Of a stretch of 47,542 nucleotides of DNA, positions 1 to 7,999 are shown piece after piece. The DNA is from Prolixibacteraceae bacterium (GTDB lineage Bacteria; Bacteroidota; Bacteroidia; Bacteroidales; Prolixibacteraceae). Positions within the stretch are counted from its first letter, which is position 1. Each line of letters begins with the position of its first letter. A program made the position numbers and the translations under genes. Under the pieces are notes generated by a model. It was not told the DNA's origin. It worked only from the letters and a program-made list of their open reading frames with translations, and did not search any database. The stretch lies in contig JAFLKN010000025.1 in assembly GCA_019163175.1 (NCBI GenBank), positions 1-47,542 of the forward strand, written 5' to 3'.

Positions 1-2
1 GC

Positions 3-1844
3 ACTTTGAGTTCTGTTGCTGGTTGTGACAGCATCATAACTACTAATCTTACTGTATTAACGCCAGTTTTATTTACTGAATATAAATCAATTTGTGAAGG
101 TGCCAACTACAACGGATGGACTATTACCAGGAAATACGAAAGAACTTTGATTGCCATGTTGGGCCGGGATAGTATTGTTACTACTTATTTAACTGTTAAT
201 CCAAAATATTCCATAACTGAGATTGTTTCTATTAATGAAGGTGAAGCTTATCAAACCTGGACTAAATCAGGTCAATACAGTCGCGCATTAATCTCTGTTG
301 CCGGTTGTGATAGTATTGTAATAACTAATCTTCAGGTTATAGCTCCTGTAATTACCCCTAAACAGGTTATAGTTCCAGTTTTATTTACTGAATACAAATC
401 TATTTGTGATGGAAATTCATACAATGGATGGACTTTTACCGGAAAATTTGAAAGAACATTGACTACATCGTTAGGTGGCGATAGTATTGTTACTACCTAT
501 TTAACTGTTAATCCCAAATATAATGTAACTGAGAGTATTACTATTACCGAGGGTGAGGTTTATAAAACCTGGACAAAATCTGGTCAATATAGCCGCTCAT
601 TAATTTCTGTTGCTGGTTGTGATAGTACTGTATTTACATATTTGACGGTGACTCCGACTCCTGAATACACTCAAACAATTCAGCTTACCAAAGGAGCAAA
701 TTTATTTTCAGCAAATTTAATACCTTCTAATCCTGATTTAGGTGTTGTTCTGAAATCACTTTGTGATCAAGGTGCTCTTATCAATGTACTGAATGAGACT
801 GGTAGTTCATTTGAATATGTAGCAAGTTCTGGCGGATGGGTTAATAAAATTGGATCAATTTCAAAAACAGAAGGTTATAGTATAAACCTCAACTTTGATG
901 CCCAATTGAAAATTACCGGAAAACTTGTACCACTTCCTATGGATATTCCTTTGAAAAAAGGTTGGAACTTTATTTCTTATCCTAGAATGGATGTTGTGAA
1001 TGCAATGAGTATAATACAAACATTAATTACTCAGAATAAATTGGTAAAGGTTCAAGACGAAAAAGGTTATACTATTGAAAAGGTTAAAGGAGTATGGAAA
1101 AATAGTATTGGAAATTTTATTCCTGGAAAAGGCTACAAGATCAATGTATCTAATGATGCTATTCTAAGCATACAAAGCACCTATACCAAATCTTCAGCAA
1201 GTACTCCTCAACCTGAAGAAACTGAATACTTTGTTGGCAACTATTCTGGTAACGGATCAAATCATATGAATATTTATATTGGTGGTCTGACCCAGGCAGG
1301 TATATCTGAAGGAGATGAACTTGCTGCATTCGATAGGAATATCTGCGTTGGAGTTGCAAAGATTACGAAAGATCACATTACTAACGGAATTGCCAATTTA
1401 ATTGCTTCTTTCTCAACCAATGGAACTGGACAGGATGGTTTTTTTGAAGGAAATACGCTTCAGGTTTATGCATGGAATCAACAAACAGGTAATGAATCAA
1501 AGGTAAATGTAGATGTTGTTGATGGGCAAATGAGTTATCAAAAGATGGCTAGTGTTCTATTGAATATGAAATCATCAGCAACTGGGTTAATAAATTTTGG
1601 GGATGCAGTGAAAATTGATGTATTCCCAAATCCATCAGTAGGTAAAGTTACAGTTCGTTACTCTCAGGTTCCAGTATCTGGAAGTAGAATTGATATCCTT
1701 GACTTATCAGGAAGAAAAATTGTTTCACGTTTAATATCTGGTATTTCTGAAGAATTTAACCTTGATAATCAGCCTGCCGGGTTATATTTGGTAAAATCAA
1801 TTTTAGGTTCTGAAGAAATTATTCAAAAATTGATCATTAAATAG
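3..1844 (+). CDS. T9SS-secreted repeat protein, 3' part (5' end outside window)
   Basis: The reading frame is open from the window edge, so this is the C-terminal part of a larger protein; the TTG near position 6 is not taken as its start. Residues 1-215 are repeats of about 50 residues built on a W-x-x-x-G/K-x-Y/F-x-R-x-L core ending in GCDSI/GGDSI and a T-x-L-x-V strand, a pattern seen in Bacteroidota surface adhesin-like proteins. A middle part with two WNFISYP-like beta modules (about 220-390) follows, then a domain around 400-530. The last 80 residues begin with a VFPNPS motif, contain LDLSGR and end in a QKLIIK strand; this is the classic type A sorting domain of the type IX secretion system. 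The protein is therefore probably exported and anchored or released outside the cell. Its ligand or activity cannot be told. Confidence 0.85.
   Translation, partial: TLSSVAGCDSIITTNLTVLTPVLFTEYKSICEGANYNGWTITRKYERTLIAMLGRDSIVTTYLTVNPKYSITEIVSINEGEAYQTWTKSGQYSRALISVAGCDSIVITNLQVIAPVITPKQVIVPVLFTEYKSICDGNSYNGWTFTGKFERTLTTSLGGDSIVTTYLTVNPKYNVTESITITEGEVYKTWTKSGQYSRSLISVAGCDSTVFTYLTVTPTPEYTQTIQLTKGANLFSANLIPSNPDLGVVLKSLCDQGALINVLNETGSSFEYVASSGGWVNKIGSISKTEGYSINLNFDAQLKITGKLVPLPMDIPLKKGWNFISYPRMDVVNAMSIIQTLITQNKLVKVQDEKGYTIEKVKGVWKNSIGNFIPGKGYKINVSNDAILSIQSTYTKSSASTPQPEETEYFVGNYSGNGSNHMNIYIGGLTQAGISEGDELAAFDRNICVGVAKITKDHITNGIANLIASFSTNGTGQDGFFEGNTLQVYAWNQQTGNESKVNVDVVDGQMSYQKMASVLLNMKSSATGLINFGDAVKIDVFPNPSVGKVTVRYSQVPVSGSRIDILDLSGRKIVSRLISGISEEFNLDNQPAGLYLVKSILGSEEIIQKLIIK
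63..660 (+). repeat. About 312-bp in-frame tandem repeat inside the T9SS protein
   Basis: A stretch beginning ccagttttatttactgaata at 63 recurs with few changes at 375, giving a period of about 312 bp (104 codons). Each unit holds two of the roughly 50-residue protein repeats. DNA similarity is high enough to allow slippage or recombination that changes repeat number. Confidence 0.75.
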
Positions 1845-1855
1845 AAAGTAAATAT

Positions 1856-2004
1856 AACTCGTTGTGCGATTGAAAATAAGTAATAAAATATTGTCAAAGA
1901 AGTTGTTTAACCCGTTGTGCGATTAAGCAGCCAGAGCATATTTTAATCGACAAACCCTTGAATAAACTTAAGTATGATTTAGCATCTTAATCGCAAAACG
2001 GGTT
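1856..2004. repeat. 18-bp direct and inverted repeats, possible IS-end remnants
   Basis: The 18-mer AACCCGTTGTGCGATTAA lies at 1909-1926. A near copy, AACTCGTTGTGCGATTGA (16 of 18), lies at 1856-1873. An inverted copy (17 of 18 after reverse complementing) lies at 1987-2004. The arrangement resembles terminal inverted repeats left by a small insertion sequence or MITE, next to the decayed genes that follow. No transposase frame is present between or near them. Confidence 0.5.
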
Positions 2005-2037
2005 GATATCAGTAAATTCAATCATCGTTAATTTGGA

Positions 2038-2622
2038 TTAAGGAGTTGGCTGAATGTTTGTCCATACGGCTTGATTAATTCCGAATCCAAGACTTTTCGA
2101 CCAGTCACCCAACACAGCCACAGAACGTTTGGATTCTTCCAGTTTGAAGGTGTTTTTGGTTATAGTTGCAGGTTAGATGTGGAGAAAGTTCTCGGAAGGA
2201 GTAAAGAAAATGTCGTGGGTTTCCACAATAGATGCCAGACCTTTAATCTTCAATGGTGTGAAATCGATACCGATTTTAATGTCCTGATCTGATTTGTGTT
2301 GATAATATCCCTGTGCCCGTTTATCCTGAAGGTATTTCTTGTACCAGATCTGGCTTATGCCGATATCCCTCGAAATCCCTGGGTAAACTTCAACAATTTT
2401 GTTGGTGACCTCTTCTACCTGATCAAAAATCTGTTGTTTATCCTGAGGGCCAATATTGGTGGTATTGATTTTTTCTGCATCAGGAACGGCATATACACCC
2501 TTGTAATATTCGTTTAGTTCTATATCCTGATCAATTTGTCTGGCATAGTAGACTTCGATCAGCCATTTCAGGCTGGATGGAAAGATTTGGGTGATCGTGG
2601 AATTTGAAGAATAGGATGGTAT
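2038..2622 (-). pseudogene. Relic resembling a phage major capsid protein
   Basis: On the minus strand one frame stays open from 2622 to 2176 (149 codons), meets a single in-frame TAA at 2173-2175, and continues in the same frame for 44 more codons to a TAA at 2038-2040. The conceptual protein has coding-like composition. Its order of features, a helical segment with VEEVTNKIVEVYP, then DFTPLKIKGLASI, then FFTPSENFLHI, then KLEESKR and finally GFGINQAVWTN, resembles the C-terminal half of capsid proteins I remember from Bacteroidota prophages. No N-terminal half or neighbouring phage gene is present. Calling it non-functional is well supported; the capsid identity is inference. Confidence 0.45.
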
Positions 2623-3243
2623 TTAGAAAGCAACAGCTACCGTTGAGATATACAATCCAATATTAGACACCTGAACAGACGGATAATCTTTAAACATACC
2701 CTCAGGCGGTTGCAGGTTATAAATGAGCGGCTGTACGTTATTTTCATTGGTAGTGGACAGCCTAGAAATTTTACCTTCATCATTTCTCCAATAGAAAGTC
2801 AGTGGAAGAAGAAACTGCACCGCCACATCCGGTTGCCCAGACTGATGGATGTGTCTTCGGGAATCAATTGTATATCCTGATTCCTGCTGTCTGCCTGATC
2901 AATTATGATCCTGCATCAAAACAGTGGCAAACCGATTATCCTCTATTCCCAAAACAAAAGCACCTAGGGCATCGGTGGTAGCCATATACAAAAATCAGAT
3001 ATTTGTAATCAAAGGCACGGATGTGACGGATGAAAAATTGGGTTGGTATTATTCGCCGTAAGAAAGGAAATGGACAGAAGGAACATCATTTTCAAAATCA
3101 ACCCTTTGACCGATGGGTAGTAAGTAAATGGAAGGCTTTATGTTTTTGGTGGAGGGGGCTATTCCAAAATACATGGTTTTTTTGTATTCAGAAATGTCTT
3201 ATTTACTCTTAAAATCATTTCAATAATTATTCAAGCTGCTTGA
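2585..3243 (+). pseudogene. Decayed kelch-repeat beta-propeller gene
   Basis: Translating the plus strand and switching frames recovers successive kelch blades. They include ATVEIYNPILDT then a TGA where Trp is expected (about 2639-2690), NERLYVIFIGSG...SPIESQW (about 2727-2800), GNQLYILIPAV...NYDPASKQW (about 2860-2933), KNQIFVIKGTDV (about 2988-3025) and NGRLYVFGGGGYSK (about 3127-3170). Each fits the kelch pattern of a hydrophobic strand with Gly-Gly, then Y-D/N-P-x-x-x-x-W. At least three frameshifts and several stops separate them, so the gene is dead. The N-terminus is missing. The intact ancestor may have been a NanM-like or other secreted propeller protein. A strong terminator for this strand remains at 3318-3355. 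Confidence 0.6.
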
Positions 3244-3317
3244 ACATCTCCCAAAAGCCTTAAATCCTCCATTAAATGGCTCGAGTTTTGTACCATAGGG
3301 TCACTTTTTAAAACATT

Positions 3318-3355
3318 AAAGCTCTGTAATCGAAAAGATTGCAGAGCTTTTTGTT
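3318..3355 (+). terminator. Rho-independent terminator, possibly bidirectional
   Basis: A 14-bp stem (AAAGCTCTGTAATC paired with GATTGCAGAGCTTT, one G-U pair) with a GAAAA loop is followed by a T-rich tract on the plus strand. It lies downstream of the dead kelch gene. It also sits 20 nt past the stop of the minus-strand barrel gene ending at 3370, although the T tract is weaker in that direction. Confidence 0.8.
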
Positions 3356-3369
3356 TTGTTGCCTAATTG

Positions 3370-3927
3370 CTAATGGATGGCCAGGCCAATGGTTGAAACA
3401 CCAGTTGATAAGTCAAGGAATATCCCAACTTTATTATTCAAATGATATTCTGTACCTATGTGCAAATCGAGAAATAGTGGATTTCCATTGTTATAGTAAT
3501 TCACATCGCCATTGTAGCCATTGTCCCACGATGATCTTACAATTGAAAATCCTAATGAACCTGCCATATAAAAATCCCAATCGGAATTCGCATTAAAGAT
3601 CTGATCAAAGTAGTAGGTGCCTTTAACTCCTATCGGAATAATTGTTTCATGGTAGTAATAGTTGTTATTGTATCTGTTTCTATAATTGGAAAAACTGATA
3701 AATGGTGCTAATGTGAAATTTCTGGCTACATCGAATTCATAGTTGAGGTGAAAGACCGGAAGCGAATGTCCGATGTATCCATAATAGCCGGAATAACCGC
3801 CGATACCGAGTCCTAAGTTTAAAGTACTGCCATGATTTTCAGCGTAGGTTTTATTCTGAGCCGATAAATTTGTTCCGACAATAAGGAAAAGAGATAGTAA
3901 TACCAGTGTTAAGATTCTTGTTTTCAT
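3370..3927 (-). CDS. Small outer-membrane beta-barrel protein
   Basis: 185 residues. The N-terminus is a signal peptide ending in LSAQ (about residue 24). The rest alternates polar and aromatic residues in short strands with Tyr/Asn-rich turns (YRNRYNNNYYY), as in 8-stranded OmpW/OmpX-like or PorT-like barrels of Bacteroidota. It is probably an outer-membrane protein of unknown cargo. It is the last gene of the unit 5314 to 3370, 41 nt after the preceding gene, and so falls under the shared promoter element at 5371-5408. The C-terminal strand is short and ends in His rather than the usual Phe. Confidence 0.75.
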   Translation of the reverse strand: MKTRILTLVLLSLFLIVGTNLSAQNKTYAENHGSTLNLGLGIGGYSGYYGYIGHSLPVFHLNYEFDVARNFTLAPFISFSNYRNRYNNNYYYHETIIPIGVKGTYYFDQIFNANSDWDFYMAGSLGFSIVRSSWDNGYNGDVNYYNNGNPLFLDLHIGTEYHLNNKVGIFLDLSTGVSTIGLAIH

Positions 3928-3968
3928 TTGAACTGTTTTAAGTTTGGTGTATATTTTAAATACTTATT

Positions 3969-4505
3969 CTAGTGTTTGTTTTTGCCGTTACCATTTTCAT
4001 GTTCACGGCCCTTTTGTTTATAATTGGTCTTTCCCCGACGATCATTCTGGTGGCTATTTCTATCGAATCTTTGATTTGACCGGCTTTTGGAATAGTTTTT
4101 TTCGTAGGGATTTCCCCGGTCAGGTCTGTGCCCGTATGTTGGCTGATTTTGCCCGCGATATCCCCGGGCGTATTGCTTTTTATGTTCCCGGAAATGGGAG
4201 TAAGGAGTAGTGCCACGATAGTCGCTCATCACTACTTTATATCCATTGTACAGGTCGTAATTTCGGTACCGGCTTGGAAGATTTGTGCGGTGAACCCAGG
4301 ATACCCCGTTGAAATAAATAAACATTGACGATGGAACATCATAATAGGCTTCAACGTCGGGCAGATAGTAATACGTGACATTATCATATCCGGAAGGTCC
4401 CCATTGGGGAGGAGTTCCAAGATTTACATGTACTGATATTTGTGCCTGAACCGAACCTGCCATAAACAACAGTATTCCCAGAACAGCTAATTTTAAAGTT
4501 TTCAT
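3969..4505 (-). CDS. Secreted basic protein of unknown function
   Basis: 178 residues. A clear signal peptide ends in VQAQ (about residue 22). A compact mature domain (about 25-110) is rich in Tyr and Trp, with YYYLPDVEAYYDV, FIYFNGVSWVH and YDLYNGYKVVMSDYRG segments. The tail (about 110-178) is low-complexity and strongly basic, rich in Arg, Asn, Gly and Lys, and is probably disordered. I remember similar proteins as unnamed conserved hypotheticals in Bacteroidota. It starts 11 nt after the stop of the OmpA lipoprotein gene, so the two are almost certainly co-transcribed, which suggests a periplasmic or envelope role. No catalytic motif is visible. Confidence 0.75.
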   Translation of the reverse strand: MKTLKLAVLGILLFMAGSVQAQISVHVNLGTPPQWGPSGYDNVTYYYLPDVEAYYDVPSSMFIYFNGVSWVHRTNLPSRYRNYDLYNGYKVVMSDYRGTTPYSHFREHKKQYARGYRGQNQPTYGHRPDRGNPYEKNYSKSRSNQRFDRNSHQNDRRGKTNYKQKGREHENGNGKNKH

Positions 4506-4516
4506 TTCAGCTTAAT

Positions 4517-5314
4517 TTATTGATTTAATAGCTTATATAGTTCTTTCAGATCGGGTGATAAAATAACTTCAGTTCGGCGGTTTGCTGCGCGGCCATCAGC
4601 AGTGTCGTTCGATTTTACAGGGTGAAATTCACTTCTTCCGGTAGCTGTAATTCTATTCGGGTCAAAGCCATTGTCTTTGGTCAAAATGCGTACAATCGAT
4701 GTGGCTCTGGCTGTACTGAGGTCCCAGTTGTCCTGAAATAGCTTGGTCTTAATCGGAACATTGTCTGTATGTCCTTCAATCAACACGGTGATATCTTTGG
4801 TATTTTTTAGTACCTGTGCAAGTGATTTTAACGCTTCTTTTCCTTTGGGGTCAACCACATCGCTACCTGATTTAAATAGCAATTTTTCCTGAAGTGAAAC
4901 ATAGACTTTTCCGTCGAGGGTATAAATCGATAATTCATCAGTCTTGTAATTCATTAATGCATCGGCAATCGAATTTTTAAGTTTAGACATGACGTCTTTT
5001 TGCGACTGAATCATATCCTGAAGACTTTTTAATCTTTTAGCCTGGTCGGCAATAGTCATTTTTGATTCTGCCGTAAGAACTTTCAGTCCATTAATGACCA
5101 AATCATTGTCATTTTTCAAAGTGGCCGATTCAGTTTTTAGATTTTTTACCTGCTCATTGCAATCGTCGAGTTTGCTTTGCACCAGAGCATTATCTTTTTG
5201 AAGTTTATCAACTCTGGCCTCAGAACTTAAAAGTTTTTTGCCTGGACCACAGGATAACATTGAAAAACTAAGAATCAGGGAAAAGAATGCAAGAATATAA
5301 AATGTCTTTTTCAT
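4517..5314 (-). CDS. OmpA-family lipoprotein with coiled-coil stem
   Basis: 265 residues. The lipoprotein signal peptide ends at Cys22 (MLSCG). Residues about 30-130 form a heptad-rich coiled coil. Residues about 140-255 form an OmpA C-terminal peptidoglycan-binding domain with VLIEGHTDNVPI, WDLSTARA and GRSEFHPV...GRAANRRTE. The role is to tether the outer membrane to peptidoglycan across the periplasm; no enzymatic activity is expected. It is the first gene of the minus-strand unit that continues with the secreted basic protein and the small barrel. The promoter element shared with three other units lies 56 nt upstream of its ATG. Confidence 0.9.
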   Translation of the reverse strand: MKKTFYILAFFSLILSFSMLSCGPGKKLLSSEARVDKLQKDNALVQSKLDDCNEQVKNLKTESATLKNDNDLVINGLKVLTAESKMTIADQAKRLKSLQDMIQSQKDVMSKLKNSIADALMNYKTDELSIYTLDGKVYVSLQEKLLFKSGSDVVDPKGKEALKSLAQVLKNTKDITVLIEGHTDNVPIKTKLFQDNWDLSTARATSIVRILTKDNGFDPNRITATGRSEFHPVKSNDTADGRAANRRTEVILSPDLKELYKLLNQ

Positions 5315-5370
5315 TTCGGTTTTTTTTTTGATGAGTGTGATTACAAAATTGGCTTACTTCAGGATGGAAT

Positions 5371-5408
5371 GTGTTACACAACTTTTAAAATATCTTGTAT
5401 AATTCACA
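5371..5408 (-). promoter_or_regulatory. Shared 38-bp promoter/operator element, copy 1
   Basis: On the minus strand it begins TGTGAATTAT and ends TTTTAAAAGTTGTGTAACAC, 56 nt before the ATG of the OmpA lipoprotein gene. It matches copy 2 at 30 of 38 positions and copy 3 at 27 of 38, without gaps. The ends (TGTGAATTAT and TGTAACA) are the most conserved parts, as expected for two promoter boxes or a bipartite operator. Confidence 0.7.
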
Positions 5409-5442
5409 CATTGTGAATAAGTTATATTTTATGGTTTTGTGC

Positions 5443-5483
5443 AAAAAAAGATGCCGCCACATAATTTATTATGACGACATCTT
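5443..5483 (-). terminator. Rho-independent terminator of the CsbD-OmpA unit
   Basis: Read on the minus strand, AAGATGTCGTCATAAT pairs with ATTATGTGGCGGCATCTT (two G-U pairs and a 2-nt bulge) and is followed by seven T. It lies 19 nt past the stop of the OmpA gene at 5502. Confidence 0.85.
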
Positions 5484-5501
5484 TACTACTGAATTGATTG
5501 A

Positions 5502-6839
5502 TTATTTTGTTTTAATGACTTCAAAGGTCACTCTACGGTTAAGTGCACGACCTTCGGCGGTATCGTTTGTGGCTGCAGGTTTTGTTTCACCCAAAGCCTT
5601 TTCTTTCGAAATGCGATCTTCTGGAATTCCGCTTGATTGAATAGTTTTGACTACCGAATCGATTCTTTTTTCTGTCAGTGCCATATTGTATTCCTCTGTA
5701 CCTTTACTATCTGCATTGCCGGTTAAATTCACTTTAAGCTTGTCGTTTGATTTCAGAATTTTAACCAACTTATCAATTTTCTTTTTTTCTCCTGAAAGGT
5801 AGCTCGCCCTGTCGTATCCAAAATAAACAGGATCAACCAGCATATCCGGAGCTAACATGATTTCTTCAGCAGCGGCTTCAATTACCGGACAACCTTTGTT
5901 TTCTTTGGTTCCGGCAACGTCTGGGCAATTATCCATATAATCAGGTACACCATCTCCATCACGATCCAGTGGACAGCCATTTTTGTCAACAGCTACTAAT
6001 GCAGGAGTATCCGGACATTTGTCAAGTGCATCGGTGATCCCATCTTTATCCTGGTCGAGCGGGCATCCGCTGGCATCAACTTTCCATCCTTTAGGCGTGT
6101 CTGGGCATTTGTCATTTTTATCGGCTACACCATCACCATCGGTATCAGGACAACCCTTTAGCGAAGTTAATCCGGCAACAGTCGGGCAGTCATCAATGTA
6201 ATCGGCTACACCATCGCCATCGGTATCAACCGGACAGCCATTGGCATCAACAGCAACTCCGGAAGGCGTGTCAGGGCATTTGTCTTTACTGTCCGAAACG
6301 CCATCCATGTCCGAATCTTTGACTTTTCCAAAGTCGAATTTTAATCCAATCGTTGCTTTCCATAGACTTTCCCGGTCGGTAACACCTCCAATTGTTGTTG
6401 ATTCCAAGCCTCTGAAATAACCAGCTTCCATATAAAATGCAGTGCTTTTAGTCAGATAATATTTTGATCCCAGACCAAGGTCATAATTAAATGCCGATGT
6501 AGAGTTGTTAAACAAATAACCAGGACCTGCAAAAATGTAGTAACGTAATCTGGAACTTTCGTCAGTAAGCTTTAATTTCATGTTAATGAATGGATTTACC
6601 ATATCGAGATCGTTTATTAGATTCGAATTGAAAAGTCCCATATCACCTTTTAATACAATATCAAATTTTGGACTTAAATATCTGCCCAAATAGATTTCGG
6701 GCATGAGACCAATACCTCCATTATTTAAAGTACCATATCCACCAAGGCCAGCTCCAATTCCCCATTTTTTTTCAGAGGTTTGAGCATTCGCTCCTAAGGA
6801 GAACACAAGAATAAGTGCAAGTAAAATTATATTTTTCAT
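5502..6839 (-). CDS. OmpA-like porin: beta-barrel, thrombospondin type 3 repeats, OmpA domain
   Basis: 445 residues. Signal peptide to about residue 19 (LGANAQ). An outer-membrane beta-barrel follows (about 25-170). Residues about 175-320 are calcium-binding thrombospondin type 3 repeats with six or so copies of the DxDxDGVxD / DKCPDTP / GCP type. An OmpA peptidoglycan-binding domain (about 335-445) has NLTGNADSKGTEEYN and NRRVTFEV. This is the standard OprF-like major OmpA of Bacteroidota, giving structural linkage and perhaps slow diffusion. It starts 26 nt after the CsbD-like gene and ends at the strong terminator 5443-5483, so the two form one unit under promoter copy 2. Confidence 0.9.
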   Translation of the reverse strand: MKNIILLALILVFSLGANAQTSEKKWGIGAGLGGYGTLNNGGIGLMPEIYLGRYLSPKFDIVLKGDMGLFNSNLINDLDMVNPFINMKLKLTDESSRLRYYIFAGPGYLFNNSTSAFNYDLGLGSKYYLTKSTAFYMEAGYFRGLESTTIGGVTDRESLWKATIGLKFDFGKVKDSDMDGVSDSKDKCPDTPSGVAVDANGCPVDTDGDGVADYIDDCPTVAGLTSLKGCPDTDGDGVADKNDKCPDTPKGWKVDASGCPLDQDKDGITDALDKCPDTPALVAVDKNGCPLDRDGDGVPDYMDNCPDVAGTKENKGCPVIEAAAEEIMLAPDMLVDPVYFGYDRASYLSGEKKKIDKLVKILKSNDKLKVNLTGNADSKGTEEYNMALTEKRIDSVVKTIQSSGIPEDRISKEKALGETKPAATNDTAEGRALNRRVTFEVIKTK

Positions 6840-6865
6840 AACTGTAAATTTTGGATGGTTTTCGG

Positions 6866-7051
6866 CTAAAGTGCTGCAATAATCTTTTGTAATTCTTCTT
6901 TTGACTTACCAAGTTTGATTTGAAGTCGTCCGAGCATTTCCTCTTTTTTGCCTTCAAGAAGTAAAACATCGTTGTCGGTTAAGATTGCGAATTTTTGTTT
7001 GAGCTTACCTTTTTGTTCTTCCCAATTTCCTTTTAGTTCTTTAGTATTCAT
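6866..7051 (-). CDS. CsbD-like stress protein
   Basis: 61 residues from the ATG at 7051; a longer frame to 7084 adds 11 residues that do not fit the family, so the shorter start is preferred. The N-terminal KELKGNWEEQKGKLKQKF matches the CsbD family pattern (x-G-x-W-x-x-x-K-G-K-x-K). The second half is a predicted helical hairpin with KEEMLGRLQIKLGKSKEEL. CsbD proteins are small, abundant and induced by general stress (under SigB in Bacillus); their biochemical role is not known. It is the first gene of the unit with the OmpA porin, with promoter copy 2 located 64 nt upstream. Confidence 0.8.
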   Translation of the reverse strand: MNTKELKGNWEEQKGKLKQKFAILTDNDVLLLEGKKEEMLGRLQIKLGKSKEELQKIIAAL

Positions 7052-7115
7052 GGTTTTAATTTCTAATTGTGAAAGCGTTTTCACAGTTCAAAGGTGATGG
7101 CTTATCCATCAGAAA

Positions 7116-7153
7116 GTGTTACACAATTCCAAAAAAGTATTGCATAATTCACA
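7116..7153 (-). promoter_or_regulatory. Shared 38-bp promoter/operator element, copy 2
   Basis: Minus-strand copy, TGTGAATTAT ... TTGTGTAACAC, lying 64 nt before the CsbD start. It is separated from the oppositely oriented copy 3 by only 12 nt, which makes an 11-bp perfect inverted repeat (CATAATTCACA at 7143-7153, TGTGAATTATG at 7166-7176). Confidence 0.7.
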
Positions 7154-7165
7154 TTTAACTGGCTG

Positions 7166-7203
7166 TGTGAATTATGTAACTATTACTGAAAGTTATGTAA
7201 CAA
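7166..7203 (+). promoter_or_regulatory. Shared 38-bp promoter/operator element, copy 3
   Basis: Plus-strand copy, TGTGAATTAT ... AAAGTTATGTAACA, 69 nt before the OmpA lipoprotein gene at 7273. Two TTATGTAAC motifs inside it start 21 bp apart (7172 and 7193), two helical turns. TAACTTTG at 7206-7213 just downstream fits the Bacteroidota -7 consensus TAnnTTTG. Confidence 0.7.
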
Positions 7204-7272
7204 CATAACTTTGAGATGGCTCTACCTTTACCGGAATTATAATGAATACATAAATTTTGAAATACATCAATT

Positions 7273-7944
7273 ATGAAAAAGGTTAAAATAAGTATGATCA
7301 TGGTTTTATGTACAGTCCTGTTATTTTCAGGTTGTGCCTCATTAAATAAAACACAAAAGGGAGGAGCCGTTGGCACTGTTGCCGGAGGCGCAATGGGTGC
7401 GATAATCGGAAAAGTATCGGGAAACACTGGCTTGGGTGCTATTATTGGTGCCGCAGTTGGTGGAGCTACTGGTGCTGTAATTGGCAATAAAATGGACAAA
7501 CAGGCCAAAGAAATAGAAAAGACAGTGCCCGATGCAAAAGTGGAACGGGTAGGCGAGGGAATTGTAGTTGAATTCAGCAGCAATGTTTTGTTCGGATTCG
7601 ATAGTTCGAACCTATCGGCTGATGCGAAAACCAACCTGGATAAACTGGTAATAATCCTTAACAGCTATCCTGATACAGATATCGAGATACAGGGACATAC
7701 TGACAATAAAGGTAGCGAGTCATATAACCAGAATTTATCTCAAAGCAGAGCCGGTGCAGTTTCCGGTTATTTGTACAATAAAGGAATAGCGAACAGCAGA
7801 ATCCGGACCAAAGGATTTGGCAAAAATGTTCCTAAATACGACAACAATACCGACGATGGCCGTTCGCAAAACCGCAGAGTTGAATTCCTGATAACTGCCA
7901 ATGCAAAAATGAAAGCCGAAGCTGAAAAAGAAGCCGGAAAGTAA
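7273..7944 (+). CDS. OmpA-family lipoprotein with glycine-zipper segment (YiaD-like)
   Basis: 223 residues. The lipoprotein signal peptide ends at Cys21 (FSGCAS). Residues about 30-75 are a glycine zipper (repeated GAIIG/GAVVG-type steps) that probably inserts in or oligomerises at the membrane. Residues about 95-210 are an OmpA domain with VLFGFDSSNLS, IEIQGHTDNKGS and GRSQNRRVEFLI. The architecture is that of YiaD-type lipoproteins, which link the outer membrane to peptidoglycan. It is transcribed divergently from the CsbD unit under promoter copy 3 and is followed 55 nt later by a beta-barrel gene. The C-terminal tail is Lys/Glu/Ala-rich and probably helical. Confidence 0.9.
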   Translation: MKKVKISMIMVLCTVLLFSGCASLNKTQKGGAVGTVAGGAMGAIIGKVSGNTGLGAIIGAAVGGATGAVIGNKMDKQAKEIEKTVPDAKVERVGEGIVVEFSSNVLFGFDSSNLSADAKTNLDKLVIILNSYPDTDIEIQGHTDNKGSESYNQNLSQSRAGAVSGYLYNKGIANSRIRTKGFGKNVPKYDNNTDDGRSQNRRVEFLITANAKMKAEAEKEAGK

Positions 7945-7999
7945 TCCAGTGTTCAGCGTAATATATTCATAAAAATCACAAATTAAATTTATTTTAAAG

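Noticed and set aside
2623-2985. Minus-strand continuation of the capsid-like frame, with ATG at 2985
   Set aside because: The frame does continue in register with stops at 2899 and 2623, but the plus strand of this stretch carries clear kelch blades, so the minus reading here is taken as a shadow.
7052-7084. Upstream start for the CsbD-like gene
   Set aside because: The added residues do not fit the family, and the ATG at 7051 begins the conserved KELKGNW motif.
7155-7634. 159-codon minus-strand frame rich in Pro and Ala
   Set aside because: Antisense to the glycine-zipper OmpA gene; the Pro/Ala pattern is the mirror of the Gly-rich repeat.
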